This document shows positions 11,205-24,661 of a stretch of 64,000 bases of DNA, piece by piece. The stretch's first letter is position 1, and each line of letters begins with the position of its first letter. A model generated the notes under the pieces. It saw only the letters and a list, made by a program, of their open reading frames with translations, was not told the origin of the DNA and made no database searches. The stretch is from Ceratodon purpureus. Taxonomy: Eukaryota > Streptophyta > Bryopsida > Pseudoditrichales > Ditrichaceae. Location of the stretch: contig CM026424.1 of assembly GCA_014871385.1 (NCBI GenBank), positions 4,615,041 to 4,679,040 on the forward strand. Direction: 5' to 3'. The position numbers and the translations under genes were made by a program.

Positions 11205-11395
11205 CGGAATTCCACGGTGATAGGTCCTTTACTAATTTTAGTAATTTATCTCCAATTTCGTCAAAAATTCCAAAAAAATTCAAAATTAGGTCAAAAAACG
11301 GAGCGTTTTTCAAAAAAAAAAAAAAAAAAACGTCAAAAACGGCTCCACTGCTCTCTGCTCCCGTTCGCTGCTCACAAGATAGCTTCGCTGATTTC
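11205..11395 (+). repeat. Right terminal inverted repeat of element 1
   Basis: CCACGGTGATAGGTCC (11212-11227), a TTTAGTAATTT stretch, a homopolymer-rich AT tract, then CTGCTCTCTGCTC and GCTCAC up to 11375. The same order occurs at the right end of element 2 and, inverted, at the left ends of elements 2 and 3. The outer edge is not precisely defined. Confidence 0.7.
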
Positions 11396-12437
11396 CTTCA
11401 AATAATTATGATAGTCTTTGAAGAAAACATTTGGTAGCCAAACCAATTATGTTGTTGAGCAAGACAATACACTAGTTTTACTATGAGTAAAAAGAGCACA
11501 ACATTTCATTCACCATGATGTTCTTCATTATAATCAAGTTACTCTCATGGTGAAGAAATTATTAGATTTTTTTTAATACTATTTTACATTTGATATGAAT
11601 TTTCTTTACAGATCCTTAAGAATGTTATAATAATTTAACATTTTAAACCAAATGTTATGAAAATCTTGAAATAGAACTCTGGACACATAGTTTCATTTAG
11701 ATGTTTGAAAAACTACATTCAAATTTTTTGAATTTGAAGTGGAAAAGTTGGTTGTTAGTTTAAGGATTGAGTTTATAGTAAGAGGTCCAGCGTTTCAGGG
11801 CTAAGGCAGGTTTACAATTAGTGCCTAACTGTGTTCAGTATCATATAATTTACTATACTTATTGAGCCATAGTAGTACCATCTATGAGATTGTAAAATAA
11901 TTGTGGGCATTGAGGTAACTGTTGGTAATACGCTCAACGCTTGCAACAGAGAAAATGCTCGTGTCTGAGTCTGGGGTTGAAAGTCATCATGCCATATATG
12001 CAGGCAATCCTTACTGATTGGTGAAGAATATGCTGCGTTGCGTTATTTTCACTTTGGATGGATTATGGATTTTGGAAGGGGGCAAGTTGTCAGTGGTCCC
12101 TCATTTGAGTTCAACAACTCCTGCAGGGCCCACAGATATATGTATGACACTGTGACTTGCTCACAACTTCATGCAATTAATCAGTACCATGAGTTATCCA
12201 TTTGGTCCAAGCTCCACCGAGAACAGACTCAAAAGAACCATCTCTGGAATTATGATCCACTTCTGTTTTCTAACAACAAAATCTCCAAGTACCCCTGCCA
12301 ATGATTCATGAACAATGTTCAACTTCTGTGTTGACAAGTGTGCTTGCATTGTAGCCTGGAGGGTACACTCCCTTAATTACCATAGATCTCTACGATCCCA
12401 CTTACTTTGCAAACTTTGTCATCACCATATCAGCTTG
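11396..12437. other. Gene-free interval
   Basis: AT-rich sequence between the end of element 1 and a MITE. No coding region, RNA gene or repeat structure recognised. Confidence 0.5.
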
Positions 12438-12439
12438 TA

Positions 12440-12814
12440 AGGTAGTGCTGTCAAAAACCGTCCGAATTTCAGGTTTGCTCATTTGGAATAGTGGTGGAAT
12501 TTTTTTATAATTTTTGGATGAAGTGCAAAGCTAGTGCAAAGCCATCCCAAAAAAAAAATCATTTTTTGAGTAAGTCTACAATTTCCTATGAATTTTTGAA
12601 TGTTCAGCCCTAGGTGCTCCACTAACCGTCCCTAGAGTCATGGTTAATATGACCACTTGGATTCTGTGAATAGGACGTTTCTACACCAATCACAAGCACT
12701 CAATTTCTGCAGCCATAGACGGAATTAGAATGATTTTGCGCAGTTTCAGGAACAGCCTACAGTGAAGCCTATGGGACGATTTTTGGGACGGGACGGTTTT
12801 TGACAGCACTACCT
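12440..12814. mobile_element. 375-bp MITE with TA target duplication
   Basis: Terminal inverted repeats of 24 bp: AGGTAGTGCTGTCAAAAACC followed by GTCC at the left, with the exact reverse complement ending at 12814. TA lies directly outside each end (12438-12439 and 12815-12816), as for Tc1/mariner-type (Stowaway-like) MITEs. There is no coding capacity. The right arm carries an extra inward copy of GGGAC. Confidence 0.85.
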
Positions 12815-13158
12815 TACACAGTTTGACTCTTGAATACGACCACACTTACATTTATTGCGAGACACAATTATCAGACCAAGGGTCACGGTCTACGATCGCT
12901 TCGGATTTCCAAATAACTGCTACCTAACACAAGAGCTAGCCATGTAAACTAACCACTTTCACGGCACGGTAGATAATGTGAGCAATGTAGGTTTGAGCAA
13001 CTCTGAGACAACCGCAACATCCACAAATCAACAAATCTTTACATTACCATGAAGGTGAAGAGTTCCAGCCCAATCTACATATTACATGCATTATTTTTGA
13101 GTCATGTTAGGCTGAATGGATATAGTAATCTCAAATGTCCATGTCGGTTTATACATAC

Positions 13159-15768
13159 CTCCAAACTGTTGTTCGACTTTGTCCATAGTTTAGCCAAACT
13201 TGTACTATGTGAAAAGTCCAATTCAGTAAGTAGAAAAAGATTTAGCCCCGTTGGTATGTGTGTAAATGGCATCGCTTGCCACCGTAGCAATCTTAGATCC
13301 CTTGATATGGATCTAAAATCTCCATTTACTTTACATCCCCGTGGCAATTGAAGGTAATGTAAATGTGGCATGTTTGTAAAATTTTCAGTTTCAAATACTT
13401 GAATTTTACTTTCCGCTAAATTTAGTCCCATTGTGTTCTCAGATCCCTACAAAACAAATAATCTTAACATTTTTAAATTTTGATATGCTGAACCAAAATA
13501 ATAATCAATATCTAACACACTCGAATGAAGTGCATCCAAAACATTTATAAATTACATGAAGCATCATGCATATTATAATTTAGACAAAAACGTGAACAAA
13601 TGGAAAGAAATAGAAAATCAATTTAAAACATTCCATATAATTTGATAGTATCAATCACACTCACTTCTTTAGCTTTAGCTACACTCAGTTTGCTACAATT
13701 AAAGAAATAAACAATTTAATACTTTCAACTACTAGTCATCCATATGATGAATTTATATATTAGACCAATTCATTTTGATATTCAAACTTCACTATATCAT
13801 TAAATTCATAAAAGATATGACACTAAAAAACCTTACCTGATTCTTCGTAACAATTGCCTCAGCATCTCTACCATTTACAAAATGTCTCTTTGTCTTCATT
13901 CCAATCTCTTGACCGAGCTCTTTCAAGAGGTCGTGCACCTTGAATCCATCTCTTAGGCCATGATCTTCGATTGACATGACCAGATTTTTGTTGATAAGGT
14001 TCCTCAATGAAATATAAGGCACGGGTACACCCCCACATGACATGCAATTTTTGCAACTTCCCCAATATGCAAAAGCCTCTTCTCTGCTTCTTCCAAGAAA
14101 TAGACAAGTGATATCCAAAAACATGTGTTTCTCTGATTCTGGAAGATTATCGTAGCTCCACCTCAAAACACCCATCACATCTGTGTTTTTCCTTAACTCA
14201 ATCACTGCTTCTTGCCATATAGTTTCCTCATCTCCATCCAACTGCTTGTCGAACAAGCTCGATCCAACCACCTTCAGTGCAAGTGGCACACCACTACATG
14301 CTCTCACTACATCCTTAGCTACACCTTCATATCCCTTCACCGCTTTCCTGGCTTGGAATGCATGCCAATTGAATAGCTCATTTGCCTCATTCCAATCCAG
14401 AGGGCAAACATCAAACACATGGTGATTGAGTTTTGATTTTCCTGCAACATGGTTCAAAACTCCTCGATCACGAGATGTGACTATGAGCCGGCTGTCTGGA
14501 TGCAAGACGGATGTGAAAGGTATGAGCTCTTCAAACTGGCCAAGTTTGTGGACATCATCTACCGCAATAAACACCGGTCCCAAGGTAGATAGCTTCCGGA
14601 ACCAAGAGCTGTAATTGGACTTGGAAGAATTGTCTGGAACAGAGAGGAGATCCCACAACAACTGTTTTCGCAAATCCATACTCTGGGTCGGTCTAACCTC
14701 AACATTAGATGTTGAAGAATCACGATGAATCTCTAAAAACGTCATGTGTTTGAACCTCCTCAGAGCTACAAAATGGTTGTAGATTTCTCTTGCGAGAGTG
14801 GTCTTACCAATACCTCCCATTCCCACAAGCCCCAACATCCCTGGGCCGGCACCAATGTCCTCCAATATCTGAATGCATCTGTTAACCGAGCCGTCCAACC
14901 CAACTCTGAACTGTTCCACCTCGACGGGCTGGTTTGAAGGTGTGAGGCGTGATACTTCGTTCACTACATCCCGCTTCAGAAGCGCTTCATCGCTGCAAAA
15001 GAGACCAGATATACACACTGGTAAGTGTCGAGTGACAAGCAATATTTCTCAGAAACCAATGTCTCATTGCCTGAATCTCCATCCAGATGGAACAGTAGCA
15101 GTTGAGTCCTTGATATTTCGAAGTGAATTAAGCAGGGCATCTAAAAGTAGCATGCTGGCCTAGGTACGATAGCAAAAATGATTTTTCAGTTACCAGATCT
15201 TACACCGAATGGAGAACACATACACGTTGCACAACGTAGCGTAAGTCTAGAAGCGGTGGACTTACCGTTTGTAATCAGCGGAGCGAAACCCTGTGATTTC
15301 TGACAGCGCTTGCAGAGCATCTCTCCACTCCTGCAGTTTCGTGTCCGTTGACTCCGTTCTCCCCCTCGACTTGTGCTTTTCGAAGGCTTCGGCAAACGGC
15401 CCATCCTCCACCCACCGCAAGTCTACAGGCTCCACATCGTAGAACACGGGAATCACCGGCTTGCCGCTCCTCATTATGGCCACCAGCTCCGTCAGGCAGT
15501 ACTTCGACTCCGCGTATCTCTTGGACACAACCGCCACATGAACATTGGCCACATCCAGCGCCTGGTCGATGGATTTGAGAGCGGGATTTCCCTTTATCTG
15601 AGACCGAGCGTCCAGAAACGGACGGAACCCTGCGCATCGGAGGGCTTCCTCCAGATGCGCCACGAAGGTGGCTTTGACATCGGGCCCGCGGTGGTTCAGA
15701 AACACGTCGAAGTCGTCCATCACCGCATGGCTCATCCCGGCCCCTTCCTGCTCCCGTTTCCGCTTCAT
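13159..15768 (-). CDS. TIR-NB-ARC resistance protein (TNL type, LRR part missing)
   Basis: Intracellular immune receptor. Exons: 15266-15768, 13837-14992 and 13159-13446, phases consistent, GT-AG borders. Exon 1 is a TIR domain (FDVFLNHRGPDVK, then VAVVSKRYAESKYCLTEL; the catalytic-type glutamate of NADase TIRs is in CLTEL). Exon 2 is NB-ARC with P-loop GMGGIGKTT (about residue 225), kinase-2 VFIAVDDVH, RNBS-B SRLIVTSRD, GLPL-type GVPLALKVVG, FLDITCLF and an MHD-like VHDLLKELG. Exon 3 is the linker with a first LRR-like stretch (LRLLRWQAMPFTHIP). I found no further LRR exons down to 11.4 kb, so the gene is truncated after the linker or continues in exons I cannot see. The NB-ARC itself has no visible interruption. 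ATG 15768 is upstream of a second methionine before the TIR. Confidence 0.85.
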
Positions 15769-18438
15769 GGTGGAAGGCGGGGCTAACAGCTGTGATCACC
15801 ACCGCTGTGCACTTGGAAACAATATCGCAGTCCAAGTTCCTCTCGACTCCACCGCCGCTTCTGCGTGCTTCAGCAAGAAGTGGACACCACTAAATTGTTG
15901 CTCTCCAGCCACCCTCCGGTGCTTTTCTTACAGCTCTACCGTGTCGAATGAGCTCGGACAATATACTCCGACTTCACTACCCTGCATCAAAGTGATACGC
16001 CATAGCTGCACGCGAAACCGTGCTTAGACCGCTGCAAAAAATCTGAGTAAAATTTCTCAGCTCAAGACGCTATATAACACCATCAACTTACACGCTCCTG
16101 CGCAGATGTTCTGAACTTCTGACCAATTACTTAGTCTGTTCAGTCCCGAGGTCTTATAGGTTCTGGAAATGAACAACGTAAGTTAGTCGGAACTCGGCTG
16201 TTGTCCAAAATGTTGCTCCGACTGACCAAGTTGCCGACTGGCCTGTAAAGTGCCTGCAGACAAATTGCCGTTACTTACAAGAGTGATCTTCTCGTTATAG
16301 ACCACAAGGGGTGGCCGTCGATCATTAAGGACGGATAACTCATGGACTCGTTCCGTCGGTGATTCTTAACACTGTAGACACCTCTTCGGTAGTGATGACG
16401 TGTTAGCTGGTATTGCTGTGTTGCACCGTTCCACATGTTTGCAAATGTGGAAATTAATTTACCATGTTATGTTTTGTGTTTTTGAGTGGTCGGTCACAAT
16501 GTTTGTACTCGGATTCTAAGTTTTGGCGGCAGTTTCCTGAAATCTCAAGCTCTGCGTCAACGTTGAACAATAGGTTTTGCAGGTAGACCAAGAATTTAAT
16601 TGTTGAAATTTTGGCTTGTAGATAGTGATCGGAGATACCGATCATGTGCTAGAATTTGACGGTATTCCCCTTCAGCAACTGTGAGTGGCGTGATACAGGA
16701 TATTTGGGTCACCCAAAGCAGCTCATGTCACTGTTCAATCATGCTCAATGCCCCGGGCATTTGATCATTGTGGCGTATGTATGTACGTACCCGCGACCCC
16801 AGTGCTACTCCGCCAAGTCCCTTACCGATGATTCTAGTGGCATGCAGCTTTGTGCTTATCGACCTTCTGGAATATGATACTGTCTGCAAGCACTACACAG
16901 CTACAGAAGTATCCAACATACGTGTTGATAAATAGGTTGGTGCTGATAGGCTGGAGAAAAAGTTGTGTGGGATTAAGAGAAGAGAACATCTAATCCCTTG
17001 TTCTACACGTAACTTTCAATTGGTGATAGTATTCAAGCGTGTCACTATACATCTGCTATAAGCTCTTGAATTGAGTAAGCCCAAGTTCCACGATCTTGGT
17101 AGTATCCAGCTTATGGTGTATGTCATCACACTCCATGTTCAAGCACCTGCATCAGGATCATGTTCACTGCTTAGCTGATGCTTGAAACACAACACACCAA
17201 TGCCGAATGACTTGGGAAAAGAACTTGTAAACTCAACATATAGAGTATATGAACTTAGAGCCTTGTCTGCACAATGTAGAACAACCTGCCACTAAACGTT
17301 TCATTGATTCTTGTGAGACGAAGCTAGTGTGTGCAAATTCACCTTGAAGCCTGAATCCGCAGTCAGGGATACTTGGTAAATTGCGACATGCTCATCATGA
17401 TGTCCTCGAAGTGTGCAACATCTGATGAGCATATACATATCGGCCATATGTATGTCTGTCTTTTCAAGCAAGTTCAAATCCAAATCTAAATTATACCTAA
17501 TTAAGGAGTCTTTCAAAATATGTGAAAGAATTCCAAATCCTCCTAATGTTACGCTTTTGGTGGGAATTTTGGATTGAGGTGGTAGAGGAAATTTCAAACA
17601 ATCTTAGCAGAACTGCACCTCATCCTCTCTAACGTACAGTAAATACTGGCCATCATTGTGCAGTTTGACTGACAAATGGGGCCTATCTGTAGGGCGGGAA
17701 ATAGTACCATGCTTGCGTATGCTAATTGCTTACCATGAATATGCTTGCGTGTTTATACTATCATTTCTAGCATTTAATGGTGGACATCATGTTGAGATGC
17801 AGAGAAGACATCATTTACATCAATTTCAGACACGGAGTTTCAGGTAAAGTTGATGAGCAATATGATCACACATTTAGCAAGCAACCAAAATTATATGTGC
17901 GAATTGTGCAGATAACTCTTAACAGCTAATTTAGTTCTCAGCAGCATCTAGAGCAATTTCATTAACCAAAAAGGACCTCAACTTATATTACTGAGTGCTA
18001 CTCATAGCACAATCCGTGACTGACTCGACAGCCTTAGACCATCTCTGAACACAAACAAAAGACGAAACACCAAAATCGCAGCACTGTGTCGGTCTCGAAG
18101 AACATCCACGTCGTTCACTGTACTGTACTCATTTACAATTACAAACAGAACTAAAGTTGTGTGCCACTCTTGGAAAGAGTGCTGGAGCCTGTCGAGCCTG
18201 TTTAATGTACAATCAGTAAGTGAAACACCGTCAATTGCCTGTTTGCAATTCACGTGATACTCACTCCAATCTACAACCTCCTAAAAAATAAGAAGGAATA
18301 TATTCCAGATGACGGGGTCACGAGCATGAGCCTTTCACCTTCAAGGAATCCTGCAAAAAGAAATGCAGGAATCTCGGCATTTAATGAGGATGATCTCAGC
18401 GAGTTCCTCTGTTTTCTGCGAAGCTGGAGTTGCCATGA
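15769..18438. other. Gene-free interval upstream of the TNL gene
   Basis: Contains the probable promoter of the leftward TNL gene nearest 15.8 kb. I see no convincing exon; the longest open frames are short and lack recognisable motifs. Confidence 0.5.
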
Positions 18439-18933
18439 TCAAGCGCCAGCCATCAAACACTTGGGCATCTGCACACACGACGGGCGCAGGTACTGAACCC
18501 CGTTGCTGAGATACTGTGAGCTCTTGATGATCATCCTCTCCTTGAGGATGCGAGCCCGCAGCGGGAGGCGGTACTTGCACGCCACCACGGCCCACGCCGC
18601 GGCCTTCAAGCGCAGCAGCGACTTCTTCACCTTCTCCGGCGCTTTCGCATTCGGCTCCGCTCTCGTGAACGTGTACGAGCGCAAGTACGCCTGCCGGCTG
18701 CCGTAGTCGCGAGGCGAGATGAAAAGCTCGTCCATGTCGTCTGTGTCGGACCAGGTGTTCAGCAATGGCGAGAACGGCATCTCGATCATCCTGAACCCTT
18801 CCATTCTATCGCCCTCCGTTGCCAACGCCGAGCGCTTCCCTGCTGAATTCCCGTACGAGCACATCGTCACTCCCACTCTCACCAAATCCCTGACCTCCCT
18901 GCTCGCAACTCCAGTGAACGAAATCTCGCTCAA
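18439..18933 (-). CDS. Small plant protein with YLRSYTFTR motif
   Basis: Single-exon frame of 164 residues. The middle reads EGFRMIEMPFSPLLNTWSD, followed by an acidic DDMDELFISPRDYG and a basic RQAYLRSYTFTR, then EKVKKSLLRLKAAAWAVV and KYRLPLRARILKER. The YLRSYTF[ST]R block followed by a basic helix occurs, from memory, in uncharacterised small plant proteins; I cannot name the family. There is no signal peptide or clear membrane segment. The third position is GC-rich (many GCC/CTC codons), unlike the AT-rich surroundings, which favours real coding. The last 30 residues after RILKER look less constrained, so the true 3' end could be spliced differently. Confidence 0.6.
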   Translation of the reverse strand: MSEISFTGVASREVRDLVRVGVTMCSYGNSAGKRSALATEGDRMEGFRMIEMPFSPLLNTWSDTDDMDELFISPRDYGSRQAYLRSYTFTRAEPNAKAPEKVKKSLLRLKAAAWAVVACKYRLPLRARILKERMIIKSSQYLSNGVQYLRPSCVQMPKCLMAGA

Positions 18934-21900
18934 GCTAAATTCACATCAACATGCAACTCTGTTCCCCACACACACACAAACAAAACCGTCAACGACTAAG
19001 AGGAAATTCACAGCTTCCTCACCAAAAAAGTCTCCAACAAACTCTACCATCAGTTACTGCAATCACCAACCAATTTGCACGCAATTCACGCTTCCTTGGA
19101 ACTGCCCCTACTGATTTCGATCACAATATATGCATCCGCTCTGTTCCATCCGTCACTAGAAAATACAAGCAAGCGCAAAAACAAGGCTGACCTTGAAATT
19201 CGCATGCAACTCTCACCTCATCAACCCACATTAAAACTGTTCCTGGTGATCCTCACAACATACACACATACGCACCCACCCTATCACACTAAAACTAAGT
19301 CAATCTAATACTAGAACCTCGTGTCTGGAGAAGAAGCTCCAGATCTAGATTCATCCACAACGAAAGTCTAGAACTGCTACTTGGTGATCAGTAATACTCA
19401 CAACATACACACATACACAACAACTAAGTTGCACCCATATTTACTCATAATTAGTCCAGAGTGTGGATATGTTCTACAAGGAAGTTCGATTACTCACTTG
19501 AACATACATACCATATAAGAACTTTATTGCACTCATATTTAGACATGAATACTCCGAGTGAACCAGGAGCAGTGAAGATGTTCTACAAGGAGACTGACCT
19601 TAGTAGGTGATGTCGAATTGGCAGCCAAACCTTGGAGAGCCTGGGTGAGTGATCCACATGGAGAGGGCAGCTTATTGTAACTCAGAGAGAGGGGTGGAAC
19701 AAGTTGGGATATGGTGACTGACACGGTGATTGTTGCAACGCACAACTGCCATTCTTGTGCAGATGCATAGACTCAAAGTTGTTCAAACCAGGCACTTTGC
19801 TAGTGAAAAACGAGGGTCCACGTGGCAGGATCTACAGGAATGGGGGGGAGTAGAAGTGGAGAGTGGAGCAGTTGAAAAGCAGCGTCGGAGTGCTTGAATG
19901 AGGGGGTGCCCCGGGGCCCGGAATACAGTCTACAGTGGAGCTGATGTCATGTGTTTTGTACTCAACTTGGGGACTCGGGAGGGAGGGAGTGGCTGGGCAT
20001 GGGTGTAGGAAGTTGCAAGTTTATGGCACCTGGTGTTGTTTTGTTTTGTTTTTTTTCGGAAGACACGTCACACATTGTATTACTGCAAAAGCAGTTTAAC
20101 CCCCAAACGCCCGTGCCTGTAGCCGTGGAGAAATCTGCAGTTGGGACCCATGGCCGTGGAGACTCCATTTGGACTCAAATCAGTTGGTGATTTGGAGTAG
20201 TTTAGGTGGTGTGAGGAATAGAAACTGTAGAGAATACATGGTGCAACACCCTTGTGGTGATTGATTGCAAATCAAGTGAGTGAATAGTGCAAAAATGAGC
20301 TTTGAATCTCAAAATGGAGAGTTGACCAAAGCAGGGCAGCAATAGAAAATTGGATCTAGGAGAGTGGGATTCATGTACACGGTAGGTTTGGTGGATAAGA
20401 ATCAAACTCTAAGTATAGGCGAACCATTTGCAAAAAGAATCCCTCAAAGATCTACAGTAGATAGGGAGAAAATGAGCTTGCAATCACGGCCACCTCTACA
20501 GTCTAAAAACAGTGAGAGATTGGAAAGTGAGCTCCAATTCAACTTACACACATGAGAATCACACACAAATGAATCACAATGAAAGTATAGTATATTAGAA
20601 AAGAGAAGAGCATCAAAGTTGCTACAAAACAAACCAAAATTGCAAGTTGTGGAGGCCCGATTTGGAGGTGCAGCACATGTGCTGCCCCACAAGCTCGGCG
20701 TCCTTGTGAAGACACCACACCGGAATTCAAGGAAGACAGGGCAGCACATGTGGTCGCGCTGACCTGCTGCCCTCAAAATTACAAGAGTACTCCCCATTGG
20801 AGGGGAAGCTGCCCCTCTATGTCGACCCCTGCCCCGTCAGCTCGAGAGACCGTTGGGATCTGAAATGCTGGCTACAGCCCACGCCGGGTGTGTCCCCGCC
20901 AGCGATGATGCGTTCCACTTGCTGCGGCCCCGCGTTCTCCATTTGTGTGCCCGCGCGTTCCCGCTCTGTCGCTCTCTCACGTTCCCTCCCTTCCCGTCGT
21001 CCTTGCAGCCGCTCGCTTTCGCTCCCTCACACTCGCACGTTCCCGACCCTTGCGTCCTCGCGTTCCCTCATTCTCCCGCCCCACTGTGAATGGAGTGTAG
21101 TGTTGCGATCCCACTCTGACCGGTCTTTTCTGGGTCGATTTCTTGATATTCTTGTGGAGGAGGCACCCTAAATCCTTGACGGGGAGCGCGCTACACTGGC
21201 GGCCGCCCTCGAGGAGGATGCCGCAGCGGTCAAGAGGGATGTCGAATTTGGTGAACTCAGAGGGTTTAGAAGGGTTGTTTTCGAAGATATGGAAGAAGTC
21301 GGTTCCTCTCGGTGGCTCTGATTTGTTGGTGCTGCTGGTGCAGCTGATGGGAGCCGATTGACGTTGGTTTCGGTGCTTTTGGAAGTTGACGAGTATGTGG
21401 GTTGGATTGCAGGTTTTTGAGCCACTTTTGAAGAACTTGTGGCTGAGAATGGGGAGTAATAGAGTGGCACTCTTGAAGAGTGTGGTAAGGGTTTTGTGTG
21501 ATCTATACAGAGTTGTCGATGGCGCTGTTTCAGGGAGAGCCTAGTCCAAATCTTGTCTAGTCAAACCATTTCACTCCAAGATCTGCACTCGCATGGCCGG
21601 CCTATCAACAGAGAAATGTATAAGTACACAGAAACCACCACCTTGAGTCGCCGCCCTGAGATTGATTGGTGACTGAGTCTGAAGCATTGGATTGCGGCTT
21701 TTTGTTGTGTTGGGCATCAAGGCTTTATATCATCTGTGCCAAAGTTTGTGGAAGAGAAGAAAGCACCGCTATCAGCTGCAGAACACACGTAATGGTGATT
21801 GTGCACTTTCTTGTGCACAAGCTGTGGCAACCCGATGCCTTTCCATCGATTCTGCGACTGAAGAGCACCTGATCCCAAAGGATTAGTAGTCTCCTCCTTC

Positions 21901-24661
21901 CCCTTCCCGAATCCTCTTTCCCGAGTTTGGTTTCGTTTCGTTTCGGCATTCTTCTTCAGCATTTTCTCCTTCGCTGCTTCTCCTCTGTACCAGCGTTTGG
22001 TTTCGTTTTAGTTTTGTTTGATTTCGGTTTAGTCAGATATGGAGTTGGTAAGTGATGTATCCAGGTTTTGTAGATGGTTTGGTTTTGGTGATTGATTGTG
22101 AAATTGTAGATGTATTGGTTGAGGTGTGTTTTTGGAAGGGCTTGGAGTTACACTCCTTCCCAATCCTCCCATTTTGAATTCCTTTATTTGAATGTGGTTG
22201 TGCCAGGTGGTCTCTAGTGTTTTGAAGGGATTTGTTCCCTCTTCCACCGTGGCTGCCTACTTGGACTGGTTTTTGAACTTTCTCCAACTGCCCCTTCAAA
22301 CTACAACCTGCCCACCCCCATCTGAAGCACTTGCCGGGCAGCAGTCAATTTGTTTTTCTACCGCACTTTTTCTCCCCCCACACCACTGCCCTTGCAAACC
22401 AAGCAACCTCAAGTTGGAAAAATGTCACTGCGCGGTATTGATCATTTCCACTTTGGAGTGGCTCTAAAAATCACCAACATTGAATTTTACATCAAAAAAA
22501 AGTGTTTTGGAAAGATTTTACCGTCCAGAACTTTAAAAAAATTACGTGGATGAAAAACCGTCAACTGAATGACGGCTGCGAACGGTCAAAGAATGAAATC
22601 GACCAGTTTTTGGTCGTTTAGGCGTTTAGGGGTTAAGTTATGGTGTTGTTTGCAGAGTTTGTGGCCCGGGTGCAGTGGGTGCCTCGGTCTCTGGGACAGA
22701 TGTGCATATCCTTAGATGTGCATATATCCTTTGGTGTGCGGTTTCGGTACTGTAATCTAGTCAGGATGCGGCTTGCATCGGGATAGGTGGAGGTGCTTCT
22801 TGAGACCTTGTTTTGGTGTTATAAGTGAGAATGGAATTTGTTGCTGGAAAAAGAGTCTGCGGATTTTATGAAATTTGTAACTTCTGGAATGAAGATAATT
22901 TTTATTGTTAAAAATTGGGGTAAAGGAATGGGAGTGAGAAGTTTGCGTTTGAAGAATCTTAGAGGTTACTTCTTTAGAAATACATTTATCCCCTAAAGTT
23001 TTGAGGGTATTTTTCATCAAAACTGCCTCAAAACAGCTCCTCTTCAAAGCAAGGTGGATTTTGCAAACTTGGGATCTTTTTTAGTACATCTAACCGTAAG
23101 ATCTTGTAGCTTACTTCTATGTCTACATGTCCACCAAGTCTCACACACTCATTCCTCACCAATTGCAAGATCATAACGTTCAAAGTTGGATAACAAGTTT
23201 TTTTTCACTGCGAAAAAAGGGGACAGCAGAGTTTTGAAGGCCCAAAAAACCATTTTTAAACGTAGATATGGAATGAATCTCTCCTTATTATTGTTAGTAA
23301 GTGAGTTAGGTACATGTCCAAAAAATATCATATTCAAAAAAGTTGTGGAAGGTTTCCAAAAAAATCATTTTCCACTAGGGGGTATGCTGAAAGTCACGTA
23401 CAAAGGCCGTTTTTTGACAATAAAAATAGCATATGAAAAATTCTTGGATTGAAAATCGGAACAGTGGAAACATGCTCTACTGCCTTCTCTATAAATAGAA
23501 TTTTTTATTTTTGAAAACTATCAAAATCTCAATTTTTGGTGGAATTTCAAAGTTTTGTCATTGGACAGATTTGGGCAGATTTGGGCAGTTTTGGGCAGTT
23601 TTGGGCAGAATTTGCTGCATTCATAGTGGCTTAGGAAATTTCTGCAACTGCCCATCGAGTAGCGTTTGACACTTAAACCTTCATAACTTTTGATCCCAAT
23701 GTCGGAATTGAAAAATAAAAATATGCACACGGAGCTCTTGGAACGGCACACCCCAATTTAAAATTTCAAAAAATCCCGATTTAAATTGAAGTCGTAGGTA
23801 CATGCCCAAATTCTAAAAAAGCCCAAATGTGGAAGATTGTCCTTTAGGGGTTAAAGAATTAACGAAGATACAGATGATTTCTACCTTTGGTTACAAAATT
23901 GGAAGATCAACAATCAAAATTACACTAGACAAAACAATCAACAGAACCTCGAAAGGTTAGGACGTAATTCTTTAGAGATCACAGTCTCAGAATTTTCAAA
24001 ATTTCTTGGCCATGTATCTAGCTACAATTGTGATTGGATTCTAGTCACTGGATAATCGAGGGTGGAGGCCTCCTCGATGAGTTTCCAGTGATCTCTTTTT
24101 ACCTCATGAGCACACGACTCACGAGATGCGAAAGTTGCCCTCCTCTTTCCAATAGTTGAATGTCTGGAGCTCTGCATCTGCGCAGTGCGCTTAAGGCGAT
24201 GGATTCTTTAGATTATTCTTTTGCTGCAAGACATTCTTCGTGGCACTGAGTGTGTATGTACACCCCCATTTTTTTCCTATCTATTGTCAAGCCTGACATC
24301 TTTCTTACTACGGTGTGGCAATGTCTGTGGCATTTGTTAGTTTGGTAGATTGCTGCCTTTGGTTTAGTCAGATTGGTAGCTCGATAGATTGTCTTCGTAG
24401 ATTGTTTTCAGAGGAGAGTTTGATAGAATTTTAACTCGTGTTGAATCAGGGGTTTGTAAGGATATTTTGATACTCTCAAATCAATTCCAGTTTCCGAAGT
24501 TCTCAGTATTTATGGGTTTTGTTAAATGTGGGTTGGTTGCCTTGAGGCGCCATGGTCTAATTCGGATTTGGGTTCCCTGGTTTCATTGAATTTGAGCAGA
24601 GAAAGGTGTTGGAAGTCTCAGTTTTTGGGTTTCATACCTTGTTGTGATCACACACTCACAG
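18934..24661. other. Long gene-poor interval
   Basis: Includes CT-rich low complexity near 20.9-21.1 kb and many homopolymer runs at 22.4-23.9 kb, such as a GGGCAGATTT/GGGCAGTTTT triplication near 23.57-23.61 kb. A short minus-strand stretch near 21.18-21.29 kb (PSEFTKFDIPLDRCGILLEGG) reads like a coding remnant but I cannot place it. No complete gene seen. Confidence 0.5.

Larger units (their letters stand above)
1..11395 (+). mobile_element. MULE element 1, right part (left end outside window)
   Basis: Large Mutator-like DNA transposon recognised by its MULE transposase gene (6946-10564), the accessory genes B (5889-6368) and C (minus strand, 1-5588), and a right end at about 11.2-11.39 kb that shares blocks with the ends of elements 2 and 3: CCACGGTGATAGGTCC at 11212-11227, then an AT-rich stretch, then GC-rich CTCTCTGCTC and GCTGCTCAC at 11350-11375. 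The exact right boundary is uncertain by about 20 bp because no left end is available for comparison. Eighteen copies of TCGGATCCGA lie inside it and I saw none in the remaining 53 kb. Gene A has a premature stop and gene C is interrupted, so this copy is probably not autonomous now. Confidence 0.8.

Noticed and set aside
20797-21171. 124-residue frame rich in serine and arginine
   Set aside because: Low-complexity CT-rich DNA; no conserved motif or splice signals.
21190-21215. ACTGGCGGCCGCC-CTCGAG, resembling a vector polylinker
   Set aside because: It lies in otherwise natural plant-type sequence with no adjoining vector sequence, and the match is short.
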